DNA of 64,000 nt from Isoetes taiwanensis (Eukaryota; Streptophyta; Lycopodiopsida; Isoetales; Isoetaceae), in the NCBI GenBank assembly GCA_021234155.1, contig JAJEKV010000092.1, forward strand, positions 4,019,708 to 4,083,707, given 5' to 3'. The position numbers and the translations under genes are program-made. Below, piece by piece: positions 30,815 through 41,076 of this stretch; position 1 is the first letter of the stretch; the number at the start of each line of letters is the position of its first letter. The notes under the pieces were generated by a model. The model was not told where the DNA came from. It did not search any database and saw only the letters and a list, made by a program, of their open reading frames with translations.

Positions 30815-30823
30815 TATAAATAG
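30815..30823 (+). promoter_or_regulatory. internal TATA box before ORFx, copy 2
   Basis: CCCTATAAATAGAAC, a strong plant TATA context, followed 60-130 bases later by GCGATCTTCGGC and the first ATG of the ORFx region (30922). Copy 3 equivalent at 58869-58877. Confidence 0.6.
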
Positions 30824-30921
30824 AACTGGACCCCTCCCATTTTTCCCCGGTCCTTCGAGAACTTCGGCTCCTATTGTCAAGGCGATCTTCGGCGCGTAGC
30901 TCAATCGATTTAACCGTAAAA

Positions 30922-31960
30922 TGATGGCCCGCGATCGGCAGCGATCAAGAAAGGGAAGCCTAGCCATGCCTGGATCCTGAGCCCGGGCGGGGATTCTTCT
31001 CGCAACGCCTTCTCCACGGCGACTAATCTTCGGCCAAGTGAGGAAGCAGGGGGACCGAGGCACCCAGGAAAATCTTGAGGACGGTGGACGCCATGAGCGA
31101 GATCCTCAATGAAATTGAGCTAAGCAGGAGGCGTAGCCTGGCAGCGGGAGCAACACGGGGACGCCAAACCACGTGAGGAGCAGAGGGAACACCGGGCAGG
31201 GGAGGCGGGAAGAGAGGAGGAGCAGCCACGAACTCACCCCCGGAAGAAAGGTCGACCTGACGCTTCATCCACAATCACGGCCAAGGAGCGCCACGGAGCA
31301 GGACAAAGAGTTCGGGAGAGGCTAACCCGACTACTGGCCGGACCCAAGAAGAGGAGGGCCAAAGCCGTGAATGGCAAAAGGCAAGAGGAAGCCGGGTGAA
31401 GGTAGGAAGAGAGCGAAGGTCCGGTCATCAACGAGCCATCGGGAGGTGAGACCCGCCCATCACAAGCCATTCGGACCAAGACTACGTGCCAGCGCGAGGC
31501 GGGGCAAGCTCTTCAAAGCCCCCGTCAGAGGAAGAGGTACCCGGCGAGCGGCCCCAAGAGCGAGGAGGAGGCCGGACGGTGGCGAAGCCCCCACCATTTC
31601 GGCGTGGGATAGGGTCAAGGCCCCACGGCCCGCGGGGAAGCCTATGTGATAGACCCCTTAAAGGTCTATCGAGGAAGAGGATCGAGGGAGCAGCAGCGTA
31701 TATGGCGAAGTGGGAGGCCTACAACACCTATTACCGGGAGCAGGGGGTGAGAACGATTGAAGGCGGGCACCCGGCGAAGAGCCGAACACTAAAGCCCCCT
31801 CCACCAAAGCCCAAGCCCCCACGAGCACCGGGAAGAAGCGGAGCAAGAAGAAACAGAGGGAAGGCGGGGCACTCAAGGAGATCCGCCACTTCGAGAAGAG
31901 TTACGGACTCGATTCCCGAGGCGCCGTTCCGGCGTCCGGGTCCTTGAAGTCATTCAAGAA
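30922..31960 (+). pseudogene. accessory ORFx: basic, proline-rich protein, frameshifted
   Basis: Coding content is spread over overlapping frames (31371-31649, 31486-31947). Recognisable pieces include EILNEIELSRRRSL (from 31099), AYMAKWEAYNTYYREQG (about 31700), a PPPPKPKPPRAPGRSG linker and, near the end, QEYNTDTRGVMGEML. The product would be Arg/Lys/Pro-rich with a helical tail. Copy 3 has the same pieces at 59160-60140 (NEIEQ, YNTYYQ, EYNADMR). No known domain; not a gag or pol domain. Position between LTR and gag is unusual. Could be RNA-binding, judging only from composition. Confidence 0.45.
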
Positions 31961-32281
31961 TACAACACGGACACGCGCGGCGTGATGGGCGAGATGTTGC
32001 TATGTTTGCAAGAGGCTAGAAGCCCACATAGTGAAACATTTTGAAGATTCAACTACCGCGACGGTGCACGCGAAGAGGGTTACCCTCATGAGGCGAGGAT
32101 ATGTATCTTGCCGGGCACATCAAGGGTGAACGACCACGAGTTTTGTAAATAACGAAAAATTTTGTTAATATAAAGAAAATTTTGTGTAAATAAAGTGTCA
32201 AACCTTGTTTAAATCGGTCAAGATATCGATCCCTAGCTTTTGTTTTAATTAAATTGGAGTTTTGAGCAAAATTGAGGCGAT

Positions 32282-32345
32282 GTCTCACACGTCAGCGCCA
32301 GACGATTTCTACATTTCGGGGAATGGTGGGCATAACGTGTGAGAC
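32282..32345 (+). promoter_or_regulatory. palindromic motif 2a, copy 2
   Basis: GTCTCACACG (32282-32291) and CGTGTGAGAC (32336-32345) form a perfect 10-base inverted repeat, around GATTTCTACATTTCGGGGAA. 1.6 kb downstream of motif 1b, in front of the next ORF. Confidence 0.85.
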
Positions 32346-32482
32346 CATGCCCAAAAAAATGCCCAAAACAGCTCCAAATCGACCAAGTAAGGGGTCAATT
32401 GCGCCTAACTTTCGATGAGTTTAGTGGAATTACAGCCTTAGATCACCTAAATTGAGTAATCCTAGCCCAATCAGGGACCTAT

Positions 32483-32546
32483 GTCTCATACGTCGGCGCC
32501 GGGAATGATTTCTACATTTTAGAAATCGGGCTTAACGCGATGAGAC
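32483..32546 (+). promoter_or_regulatory. palindromic motif 2b, copy 2
   Basis: GTCTCATACG and CGCGATGAGAC flank the perfect inner palindrome GATTTCTACATTTTAGAAATC. About 180 bases upstream of TATAAATA. Confidence 0.8.
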
Positions 32547-32723
32547 CCCCATTCATTCATCACCAAATGATCTCCAAATTGCACAATAAGTTCGGTAGCT
32601 CTCCTTAGCATGCTCAAACCCTAGAAATATACTTCAAACTTGCAATTGGATCACTTAATAGGTTAGAATTGCCTAATCTCAGTAAATTCTAAGTCACCCA
32701 AAAATTAGGGTTTTCCCCTTTTC

Positions 32724-32731
32724 TATAAATA
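32724..32731 (+). promoter_or_regulatory. internal TATA box before ORFy, copy 2
   Basis: TTTTCTATAAATAAGTTCCCC, followed by a GCGATCTTTCGGCTC segment also present (GCGATCTTCGGC) after the first internal TATA box. Copy 3 equivalent at 60832-60839. Confidence 0.6.
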
Positions 32732-32888
32732 AGTTCCCCAATTCTCAATTGGTACCTCGCAAAAATTGCTCCCCCTTTGCTTAGGCGATCTTTCGGCTCC
32801 CGAGGTAAACGCATCCGTTTGATACTCCCTTCCTTGCTAGATCAATGGCTCTTTGCTGATTTGAGGCGATGGTGCAAGCCCGGTGCCC

Positions 32889-34250
32889 ATGCCTCTCGAG
32901 GCGGATGTCAACGACATCTTCCAAGTCTTTGTGAAAGAAATCGACATCCAAGCTAATGCTAAATGCAACCCCGGCTTATAGGCGGGTGCTAGCGAGAATT
33001 CCAAGCTAGGGTAGGACCCTCCCTTGTTCAAGTTCCCCTTGCATAGGATACTTTGTTCCCCGCCAATCCCTTCAAGAGGCCTTGGGCGATGTCCCCAACA
33101 TCGCCAAATACTTGACTAATAAGGCGCAGAGGCTACCCGATTACATGGTCCCCGACAAGCCAGCGGGACCAAGTACTTCTCTTACACCGCCGCCCCCTAG
33201 CCATCTTCTTATCCCAATGCAGAGAACCCGATGGGGGCAACCTCTATCCCTCCGATGGAGGTAGACCCCATAGGCGAAAGCAGGAGGAAGAGCAAATGCC
33301 GCTGCCAGTATCAACAAGAACAGGAAGCAAGAGAGGATGAAGAAGAGCCGGACGACGAAGGATACACTGAACTTTCGAGGGACGAAGAAAGGCGCCAAGG
33401 AGAGCAGGAGCTGATCAATTTTGAGCGAGCACACGGGGCATCGGAAGTTGCTCCCCCTCCGGGCTAGGCATCACAAGCCTAGCCCCTATCATCATCGACG
33501 GAGAGGAGTATCTACTCCTCGGCGACATCCGTAACCTCCCGAATGTAGGAGAGGGAGCCCGGGTTGGAATAATCGCTGCTCCACAGGTGCGGCGGAGACC
33601 GACCCGGACGACTTCATCGTCGGGGAGCATCCAGACTTCCCGGCTCAAGTGAGGGAGTCCGACACCTACACGGGGAGGCGACCTCCGGATATCCGGGCCT
33701 ACAGCAAGCATCGGGCAATTGATGGACGGCGGGAGCTGCCAACAGAGGAGGAGTTCCTCGCCCTCCAAGAGCGGATGGGGATCAGGTGGGAAGACCACGA
33801 GCATCCTAATGCCGGGTCCGCCGATATCACCCCCGCCAAAGGAGAAGGAATCGACCTCGGGAGGTTCGACCGCACAATTGAAGACTACGAGGAGCTCACC
33901 GAAGTAGAGGTCGGCGAGAGTACGCCGGGCAAGACAGGCTGGAGGCCAAACAAGCGAGAAGCTTCGGCGACACACAACAACGTCGCTCGGTACTACTTAC
34001 CACCGGCCGATGGATGGGAGAATAGCGGTAATTCACATAAGTTCAGTCCGTGGGCTGAAGAAGGAGTGTTTATGCCGATTGCACTCGGGCCGGCAGCATG
34101 CTCGAATAGCAACAAATGTCGACTATCTTTGTCTTAGTCAAGAGGGCAATGGCACTTTCGACCTCTTCGACTTCGCCATCCCCCACCCAGACGTCGAGGC
34201 GAGATTAGCGATGGATGCGGCCCTTACATCCCGACCGCTGGGGTAGAAGA
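32889..34250 (+). pseudogene. accessory ORFy: acidic protein, frameshifted
   Basis: Starts probably at ATG 32889 (MPLEADVNDIFQVFVKEIDI). Later frames: 33231-33467, highly charged (EDEEEPDDEGYTELSRDEER); near 33500 IIIDGEEYLLLGDIRNL; 33649-34137, RAIDGRRELPTEEEFLALQE and GRFDRTIEDYEELTEVEV; and 34010-34246, ending near PHPDVEARLAMDAAL. About 450 codons in all. No domain known to me. Matching pieces exist in copies 1 and 3, so it is a real, conserved part of the family. It lies between the second palindrome/TATA spacer and the gag spacer. Confidence 0.5.
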
Positions 34251-34389
34251 CCCGTGAGAGCTATCCAGGAGGCTCGTCGGCAAGCATCATCGGGAACTTG
34301 GGTCACTTTCGGTAGGGGCGGCCCAAGTTAAGAAGTTTCTTGAAGACAACCCCGCCTTACCTACGATTTCAAGACTAGTTAGACTCTTG

Positions 34390-34576
34390 ATCCGGGAGAC
34401 TTTTTGTATTTAAAATATTATATGATATATAAATACAATTCTCTTTGCACTTTAAATGTTTTGTTGATATATTTTGCCCCACAATTATACCAACAAACAT
34501 AAACAATGCAAGAGAACAAATGGAACTAACCATATAGCCATTAATCACTTGTGGATGCAGCTAGAGGGCTAAAGCC
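34390..34576 (+). promoter_or_regulatory. AT-rich spacer with TATATAAATA before gag, copy 2
   Basis: TATATAAATA at 34426-34435 in a 150-base AT-rich spacer, followed by ACCATATAGCCATTAATCAC. Nearly identical spacer at 62585-62745 in copy 3. No palindrome pair here, unlike the two upstream spacers. Confidence 0.5.
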
Positions 34577-35810
34577 TTGGGAACGACAAGCTGCGAGACC
34601 TTAAAGAAGAGCAAACCCCTTGAGACCACCCAGGCAAGGAACCTATTTGAAGATAGGGAACCCATGACCCCAGAGCGGGGAGATAGCCCGGATGAGGGGC
34701 GGATCCGGGCAGATAAAGGCATTACTTGTCCCGTGCAGCGGGAGTGGGTTCGGTGGGCAATGCTCGATTGCCGCAAGCATCAGCTCGGAGGGGGAAGGAA
34801 GGGACAAGAAGAGGAGCAAGAGAAGGAGATCCCCGGTCAGGAATCTTCCCGACTCAAGTTGAACTCGGACTCAGGACTACGAGGGAAGAGGAAGAGCGAG
34901 GCTCGAACCAAACAGAGGGAAGGCAGAGGAACACCCGGAGGGACGACAAAGAGATACCGGGGCCTCCACTACCGGAAGAAGGTAGATTCCGACTTGGCAA
35001 AATGTATGGAAGGCCCGGAACTAGAACAGTTCTCGGGGAGAACAGTCGGAGGATTGGAAGCGAGAGGCATGGGTTTGGACGAGATGAGCGAAAATCACGA
35101 AAATGCTTATGGCATGAAGGATAAGGACAAAGGCGAGTTGCAACAGCCAACTTGAAAGGAGCCATTTCGGATTTGGTGGAAGGGCTATGCAAAGGCACAC
35201 GGTTTAAGCAGGGATGCTTGTAAGTTGAGAAAAAGTTTGCTAAAGCCTTCAAAGCGCCATTACGCCCAAGGGAACATAAGTCCAAAGATGATGTTAGCTT
35301 TTTACTGAGTTAAAAGCAAGGCAACAAATCAGTTCAGAAATATCTGAGAGGAATTCATGAGGCTAAGGCTGTATGTGCCGGTTGGGAGAGAAGCATGCGA
35401 GAAAGCTATATCGAGGGGCTGAATGAGGAGATCCCGCAAGCTTGTGAGAGCAATAAACCCTAGGACGATGATCGAAGCGTAATCCAAGGCTATAAGCTTG
35501 CAGGGGGTCGGGACCTCGAATAGCGGGCACAAGCAGCTAGTACTTCAGGAGAAAGGCAAATGACGAGGAAGCTATAGCCCTGTGGCAGCTTTACCCAGTC
35601 CGGCTAGAACCCAATATGGTGGGAACCGGGGAAGCGGCGGGGAGAAGAAGCGAGGTGTCCTTCAAGGACAAGCGAGGAGAAGTCAAACTACTCCAAAGCG
35701 GTGCAATCCTTTTGCAAGCGATGCCCAAGGAAAAGAGCGAGGAGTGCATAGCGGTTGTGCCGAGGGTGCTTCCAGCCGGGCCATAGGGACGACAAGAACC
35801 GCCCCTCACG
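34577..35810 (+). pseudogene. gag: gag, copy 2 (frameshifted) with CCHC-like knuckle
   Basis: Frame 34577-35155 is basic and Glu-rich. From about 35160 the capsid core follows (WWKGYAKA- and KFAKAFKAHYA-like words, spread over frames), then QKYLR and YVPVGREACEKAI matching the capsid C-terminal part. The knuckle at 35758-35799 reads CRGCFQPGH then RDDKN: CX2CX4H with Asn where the last Cys is expected, possibly a base error. Collinear with gag of copy 1. Confidence 0.7.
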
Positions 35811-36029
35811 TCATGAGTGCGGCTCTAGCGGAGTTGGGAGATTGGGAAGCTCCTCTCGGACGACGGCGGCGAAGGCCAGCGACTATATTCGTGGTGAGTG
35901 TCATATCTTTGCCTTAATAGATCTGAGCAAGCAAGCCGAGAGCCGATTATAAGGTAATTTCCACGAGTAGGGAAGGCTAAAGCTAAGTCCTTCATAGTCT
36001 TGATAGACTCGGGGAAGTAGCCATAACTT

Positions 36030-36330
36030 TGCATCCCCCGAATGGTTCAGATGTTGAAGTTGAAGCCGCTAAAGTCAAAACCAAGACCCGTTGTTTTAGC
36101 AAGTGGTGCGGTAAAGGCGGCGGCCGGGCAAGAGAATTAACCGACATCGACTTGCGGGGATTAATATCGGATGGGGGCAGAAGTAATGGGCATTGGAAAG
36201 TATGACTTGATCATAGGAATGGAGTACCTTGGGCCAGCGGGGGCCATTATCGCTGTGGAAAGCGGAAGGTGACCTTCCGAGGCGCCCGGCGGCAAGATCA
36301 TTGAGATAACAGGTAAAGAAGTTGTTCCCA
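36030..36330 (+). pseudogene. pro: protease domain, copy 2
   Basis: Broken frames. GIGKYDLIIGMEYLGPAG is the strand and hydrophobic segment corresponding to [14 protein letters not shown] of copy 1. The DTG region near 35995-36015 survives as IDSG in one frame (ATAGACTCGGGG). Confidence 0.6.
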
Positions 36331-36486
36331 TCATGCGATTGCATGTCTTCTAAACTAATTTTGTTCAAGTGCATCAAGAGTGAGCAAGTGGCATACATCT
36401 TCAAGCTTGAGATTAGTGAGCCGGAATCGGAAGGAAGCAAAGAAGACCTTGGCTCGGCACAGAAGTTGCCGAAGCAAGTATCTCGG

Positions 36487-37400
36487 CTAATCCGCGGAGT
36501 TCCATGATCTCTTTCGGATGAGATCAAGCAGCTCCCCTCCTATAGGGGAGTCGAGTGCGAGATAGCTTTTCGAACCAGGAACAAAGCCAACAAGCAAGGC
36601 TCCATATAGAATGACAACACGGGGAGTTGCCTGAGCTGAAAAGCGATTTGCGGGGCTGCTTTCGACCCTAGGTTTCATTAGACCTAGTGTCTCGCCGCTT
36701 TTGGGCGCCCATTCTTTTTGTCAAGAAGAAGGATGGATCTTTGAGGATGTGCATAGACTATAGACGGTTGAATAAGCACACCATTAAGAACAAGTATCGC
36801 GCTCCCAAGATCGGGGCGACTTGATGGATCAGCTCAAGGTGCAAAGATCTTCTCCAAAATCGACTTAAGGTCAGGTTATCATCAGATCAGGATAAAGGAA
36901 GAAGACATCCATAAGACCGCCTTTAGAACGCGGTATGGGCATTATGAGTTCACAGTAATGCCTTTCGGCTTATCAAATGCCCCTTAGCGTTCATGAGGCT
37001 CATGAGCGATATCTTCGAGGGGAGTTCTGGACACCTTTGTGATTGTTTTCTTTGACGACATTTTGGTGTATAGCAGATCCCTTGAAGAGCACGTACAACA
37101 CTTGAGAAGAGTGCTAGAAAAGTTGAAGAGGCACCAGTTGTACGCCAAGTTGTCGAAGTGCCACTTCGCAACAGAAAAGGTGGAGTATCTAGGTCATGTG
37201 ATCTCAGCAGAAGGCATCTCAACAGACCCCGCCAAGATTGAAGCCGTCATTCAGTGGCCGGCGCCGAAGAATGTGCATGAAGTCAGAAGTTTCCTTGGCC
37301 TAGCAGGGTACTACAGGAAGTTCGTAAAGAACTTTGCTAAGATAGCAGCGGATTAACAGACTGGACGAGGGAGAAGGTGAAAAGATTGGGTAGAGCATTG
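36487..37400 (+). pseudogene. pol: reverse transcriptase and connection, copy 2
   Basis: LPSYRGVECEIA near 36530, [20 protein letters not shown] at 36710-36770, then [20 protein letters not shown] (36875-36930), FGLSNAP, and [15 protein letters not shown] in the clean frame 37039-37356, whose [13 protein letters not shown] and [19 protein letters not shown] are textbook Ty3/gypsy. The catalytic box is FFDD, as in copy 1. Frames change at about 36650, 36815 and 36990. Confidence 0.9.
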
Positions 37401-37439
37401 GCACAAGAAAGCCCAAAGGGGTTTGAATTGTTGAAGGAA

Positions 37440-37821
37440 GCTTTAACAACAGCCCAGATCTTAACCCCGGACCGGAGAAAGATAAGCTTGTAGCAACAGA
37501 TGCGAAAAGTAAGATAGCTACAGTGCGGTGCTTATGCAAGAAGAGTGTGGTAGCGTATGATTCAGGAAGATGATGGCCTTGCCGAGCCAGCGCTACCCAA
37601 CGCGCACGATCGGGGAGTTGCTGGCGGTTGTCAGGGCATTAAGAATATGGAGGCATTATCTCTTGGGAAGGAAGTTCCAATTGGATACCGACCATCAGAG
37701 CCTCCAATATGTATTCACGCAACCACACCTTAATCTGAGGCAGCGGAGATGGATGGAGTTCCTCGAAGAATATGACTTTGATATAGTCTACAAGCCGGGG
37801 AAGCTCAATGTGGTAGCGTGA
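37440..37821 (+). pseudogene. pol: RNase H domain, copy 2
   Basis: VATDAK near 37490, then 37570-37821: QRYPTRTIGELLAVVRALRI (catalytic Glu), FQLDTDHQSLQYVF (catalytic Asp) and RRWMEFLEEYDFDIVYKPGK, the conserved end of RNase H. One frameshift at about 37540. Confidence 0.85.
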
Positions 37822-37852
37822 TGCACTTTCAAGGCATCCCACGACAACTAGA

Positions 37853-38900
37853 GTGCATTGCAATGCAATTTCGACGCTCTCCAGCGACTTTGGTAAAAGG
37901 ATTGAAGAGTCCTTGCCAACGGATGTGGATTTCAGGGAAGTATGGGCAAGCCTTTCGAAGGAGGCCAGAACAGATAAAGAGCGGGAGGCCTTCAAGCATT
38001 ATAAGAAGGAAGGCAACCTGTTATACCATAAGAACAAGTTGTGCGTACCCGAATCATCAGGTGTAAGGAAGTTGATCCTCCATGACACGCACAACAGCCC
38101 AATAGCTGGCCATGCGGGATTCATGAAAACATATTTCAAAGTACGCAGCAGCTATTATTGGCCAGGAATGAAGAAGCAGGTAGCTCGCTACATCAAGGAA
38201 TGCCAGCTATGTCGGCGGACAAAGCGGGGCGGCTTAATTCGGGGGCATTAGAGCCATTAGCGGTGCCAAACGCTAAGTGGGAGGTAATCAGCATGGATTT
38301 TATCACAGGACTCCCAAGATCGGTGAGAGGCAAGGATGCCTTGATGGTAGTGGTCGACAAGTTGTCGAAGATGGCACATTTTGTGCCTTGCAGAACCACA
38401 GATACAGCCATGGATACAGCAAAGCTCTTCACCAAAGAGATCTTCAGGCTTCATGGCATGCCAAGGGAGATCATCTCCGACAGAAGGGATCCGAAGTTCA
38501 TGAGTGCCTTTTGGCAAGACCTCTTTGCGACGATCGGGCGAAGCTATCCATGAGCACGGCATATCATCCTCAGACGGATGGCGGGGCGGAAGCGGACCAG
38601 CGGGATTTTAGAGGACATGCTACGAAACTATATGCGGAATAAGCAAAGTATGTGGGAAGAATTTATTCACTTGGTGGAGTTTGCATACAATAGCACCAGC
38701 GAGGAATCATCCCAAATGTGGCCGTTTATGATCAATTACGACTATCGATGCCCTAACTCGGACACTTGGCACAACCCGTGTCAAAGGTGGAAGTTTCGCG
38801 GCGGATGTTGGCCGATATCGGCGGCTTCGTAGAGGAAGTTCGTGGCTATCTCGCTAGCGGCAAGAAGTGATCAAAAGAGCATCGTAGACAAGCATCGAGC
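37853..38900 (+). pseudogene. int: integrase, copy 2 (HHCC and DDE core)
   Basis: The frame 37853-38251 holds the zinc finger: [20 protein letters not shown], then ECQLCRRTK, complete. Next frame: [16 protein letters not shown] (first Asp), [31 protein letters not shown] (second Asp, one extra residue), then TAYHPQTDGGAE and ILEDMLRNYM (catalytic Glu region) and WEEFIHLVEFAYN. Frames shift at about 38230 and 38555. Better preserved than copy 1. Confidence 0.9.
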
Positions 38901-39059
38901 GATAAGAGAGTTCAAAGTTGGAGATGATGTTTGGCTCAAGATTAAGGTGAAGCGGTGGCTTCGGGATCGGCAATTGCAAGAAGCTTGCTCCAAGGTGGGC
39001 TGGACCTTTCAGAATAGTTAGAAACTAGGCAATCAAGCCTACAAGCTAGACTTGCCGGA

Positions 39060-39330
39060 CACACCTAAAGATTCATAAGGTCTTCCACGTGAGTTCTTTG
39101 AAGAAGCATACCCCAAATCCGGGCGAAGTCTTGGATTAGGCTTATTTGTTGGAAATGGCCGGAGGAACAGACTGGAAATAGTTCGAATTGATTCTTGATA
39201 AAGCTTTCAAGAAAGCGAGGAGATCGAGAATTCCTCCAAATTATTTGGTCAAGTGGAAACACTTACCGGTGGAAGGCATACGTGGGTACTTAAGAAAGAT
39301 TTAGTAAGCGGTACCCACGGTTTATGGAGC
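39060..39330 (+). pseudogene. int: integrase C-terminus with chromodomain, copy 2
   Basis: IHKVFHVSSLKKH near 39070, then LILDKAFKKARRSRIPPNYL (about 39190) and VKWKHLPVEG, the chromodomain core with Tyr and Trp. Broken by stops and shifts, but clearly homologous to 6272-6640. Confidence 0.75.
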
Positions 39331-39421
39331 AATGGGGACGGCAAAGGTCATCTCGAAGAAATCGAAACCGGGCATGTCGATTTGTGTAGGTTAATTCTTG
39401 TATAGTTAAGATTAATCTCGC

Positions 39422-39715
39422 ATGCCACCTACGCTTAGTATGGGTGCATGCGTTGTCACCGATGATGGGACCACTACGGTGATCTCTAGGGAGTGGTGTA
39501 ATGTCAATGTAGGCATGACCGCGTTTCGGGCCAGGCGAGTGGAAGGTAGATTAGAAAGTCTATACGTCCCGCGAGTAGGCGACCTCGAGAGAAAGGAGGT
39601 CATTGAGGAATGCATTGATAGGAAAAGCACCTTTAGCCCCATATATGCTTTGATGGGAGGAATCTATCGCCAGCGCCCCCATGCGAGAAGGATATCCTCC
39701 ATGTTGGGCAACTAG
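39422..39715 (+). CDS. post-pol ORF of chromovirus copy 2 (97 aa)
   Basis: Open 97-codon frame after the chromodomain, starting MPPTLSMGACVVTDDGTTTV and including ISREWCNVNVGMTAF. The TDD/SR/WC/MTA pattern is shared with 6664-6780 in copy 1, in the same place relative to pol. The C-terminal half (YVPRVGDLERKEVIEECIDR) has no match in copy 1. No recognised domain, no signal peptide. Confidence 0.4.
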   Translation: MPPTLSMGACVVTDDGTTTVISREWCNVNVGMTAFRARRVEGRLESLYVPRVGDLERKEVIEECIDRKSTFSPIYALMGGIYRQRPHARRISSMLGN

Positions 39716-39719
39716 AGGT

Positions 39720-40240
39720 GTAGGCATGGCGGCATATAGGCATGTAGTATTTGTCTCGGCCATAATGGAAGATTCACCCTCTTCCCTGGCCAGGAGATTA
39801 GCCATGCATCCATGTAGATAGGTGGGGTGGTCACCATATAACCAAAAATTTTAATTAAATAATTAAATGGTACTAGCGTAGTGTCGACCTGAGGGCCCGG
39901 TAGAAGCTCGGGAGGGGCAAGGAGGTCGAACTCATAAGACTTGCAACACAAATTTTGTTGGAATGTGTTGCAAGGAATCAAGGGTACCTCGAGCGTTAAT
40001 TTTAAATTTTGATAAACTTAATAGTAATGTTAAAGGGAATGTTGGAGTAATCTGTTAGTAATGTTGTGAATTGATAAGTTATTTTATAATATAATAATGT
40101 GATAAAAGTATTACCTTAAGGTAATCGTAATAAATGTGTGTAAGTATTATAGTAGTATGCTCGTATGCATCGGGTTGATTGCGAGGTTAGGAAGATTCCA
40201 AGGTGGGGAGAACCCGCGATCTGCAGGGGCGGACATCATT
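39720..40240 (+). other. 3' untranslated region of chromovirus copy 2
   Basis: Non-coding, AT-rich from 39835 onward. Contains a first AAGGTGGGGAGAA at 40199-40211, a duplicate of the polypurine tract 44 bases before the real one. Confidence 0.5.
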
Positions 40241-40242
40241 TC

Positions 40243-40255
40243 AAGGTGGGGAGAA
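40243..40255 (+). promoter_or_regulatory. polypurine tract, copy 2
   Basis: AAGGTGGGGAGAA, immediately followed by TGTGGCGTTCGG of the 3' LTR. Confidence 0.8.
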
Positions 40256-40425
40256 TGTGGCGTTCGGCCACGATATCGCTCGGGGCGTATATTATGCTGC
40301 CACGTCGCGTATTACACCACCCGATTGGCGTATGCGTAGCGTATAGCCAAGTGGGTAGCCCTAGGGGGGCAACTTGCTAGAATGTGCATTAGTATTAATG
40401 TGCACATTTTCCAATGTACACATTT
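40256..40425 (+). repeat. truncated 3' LTR of chromovirus copy 2
   Basis: Collinear with the first 170 bases of the LTRs at 28573 and 56569, up to CCAATGTACACATTTCTAG, where array sequence (CTAGTTATGGATGTCTCC) takes over. The remaining 1.5 kb of LTR is missing. Confidence 0.85.
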
Positions 40426-40718
40426 CTAGTTATGGATGTCTCCGTGCCTTTAAATTTGTTTCTTTTTCAAGCACCTTTTGGTCAATTTGATAGTCTAAGG
40501 TCCCTTTCATTGAGTGCTTAAGGAGGTTTCCTTTCATTGCCTTGCTTTTTGCCTCCCTCTTCATTTGCCTTCACTTAGGTCCATGGGCTAATTCACCAAA
40601 GTTCATATTTCATAATTAGTCATCAAGGGATGCCTCCTTGTCATATTCAAAGCTATATTTTGCGAGCCGATACTTCAATAATATTCTCTTGTCACAAATG
40701 CTCTTAAGTTTTCATCAT

Positions 40719-40782
40719 GTCGATGTAGTATAGTGGTGAGTATTCCTTTGTCAGCGGGTGGGGTTCGATCCCGGCATCGGCG
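40719..40782 (+). tRNA. tRNA-Asp-like, type a, damaged
   Basis: 64 nt. A box and acceptor stem present; anticodon arm shortened to TTCCTTTGTCAGCGGG and the GACC before the T stem is missing. Confidence 0.5.
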
Positions 40783-41076
40783 TGATTTTTTGTTCTATCT
40801 CGCCTAGTGCATATCTTTCCAAAGTGTAGCACATGAATATGACTCCCACCCCTTAAAAGGCGTGTGTGTTATGACTCCTACCCCCTTCAAAGTTGTGTTA
40901 GAGTTTCTATAATGCCAATCTCGCATAGTGTTGAGTGTTCTTGGTCATCCCGTGACCCGTGTTCGATTCCACCGGTATGCGAGGATGTGTCTCCTTGTCC
41001 TATTCAAAGCCATATTTTAATGGGCTGCAATTCCAAAGTATTTCATTGTCACAATTGCGATTAGAATCTTGATCGT

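Larger units (their letters stand above)
28573..40425 (+). mobile_element. Ty3/gypsy chromovirus, copy 2, inserted in the tRNA array
   Basis: About 11.9 kb. 5' LTR (28573-30278), tRNA-iMet primer site, first palindrome pair and TATA box, ORFx, second palindrome pair and TATA box, ORFy, AT-rich spacer, gag-pol with chromodomain, post-pol frame, polypurine tract, and only the first ~170 bases of the 3' LTR. The frames are broken by many small indels. The array resumes on the right at a phase about 150 bases earlier in the unit than where it stopped on the left, so no target duplication is visible. Confidence 0.9.

Noticed and set aside
31371-31947. GC-rich frames of ORFx region as ribosomal or histone-like gene
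   Set aside because: Basic composition only; the same pieces occur in copy 3 of the retrotransposon, so it belongs to the element.
40481-40505. Apparent LTR word (TGGTCAATTTGATAGTCTAA) inside the array after the truncated LTR
   Set aside because: The same place in other units aligns with moderate divergence, so chance similarity is more likely than a second LTR piece.
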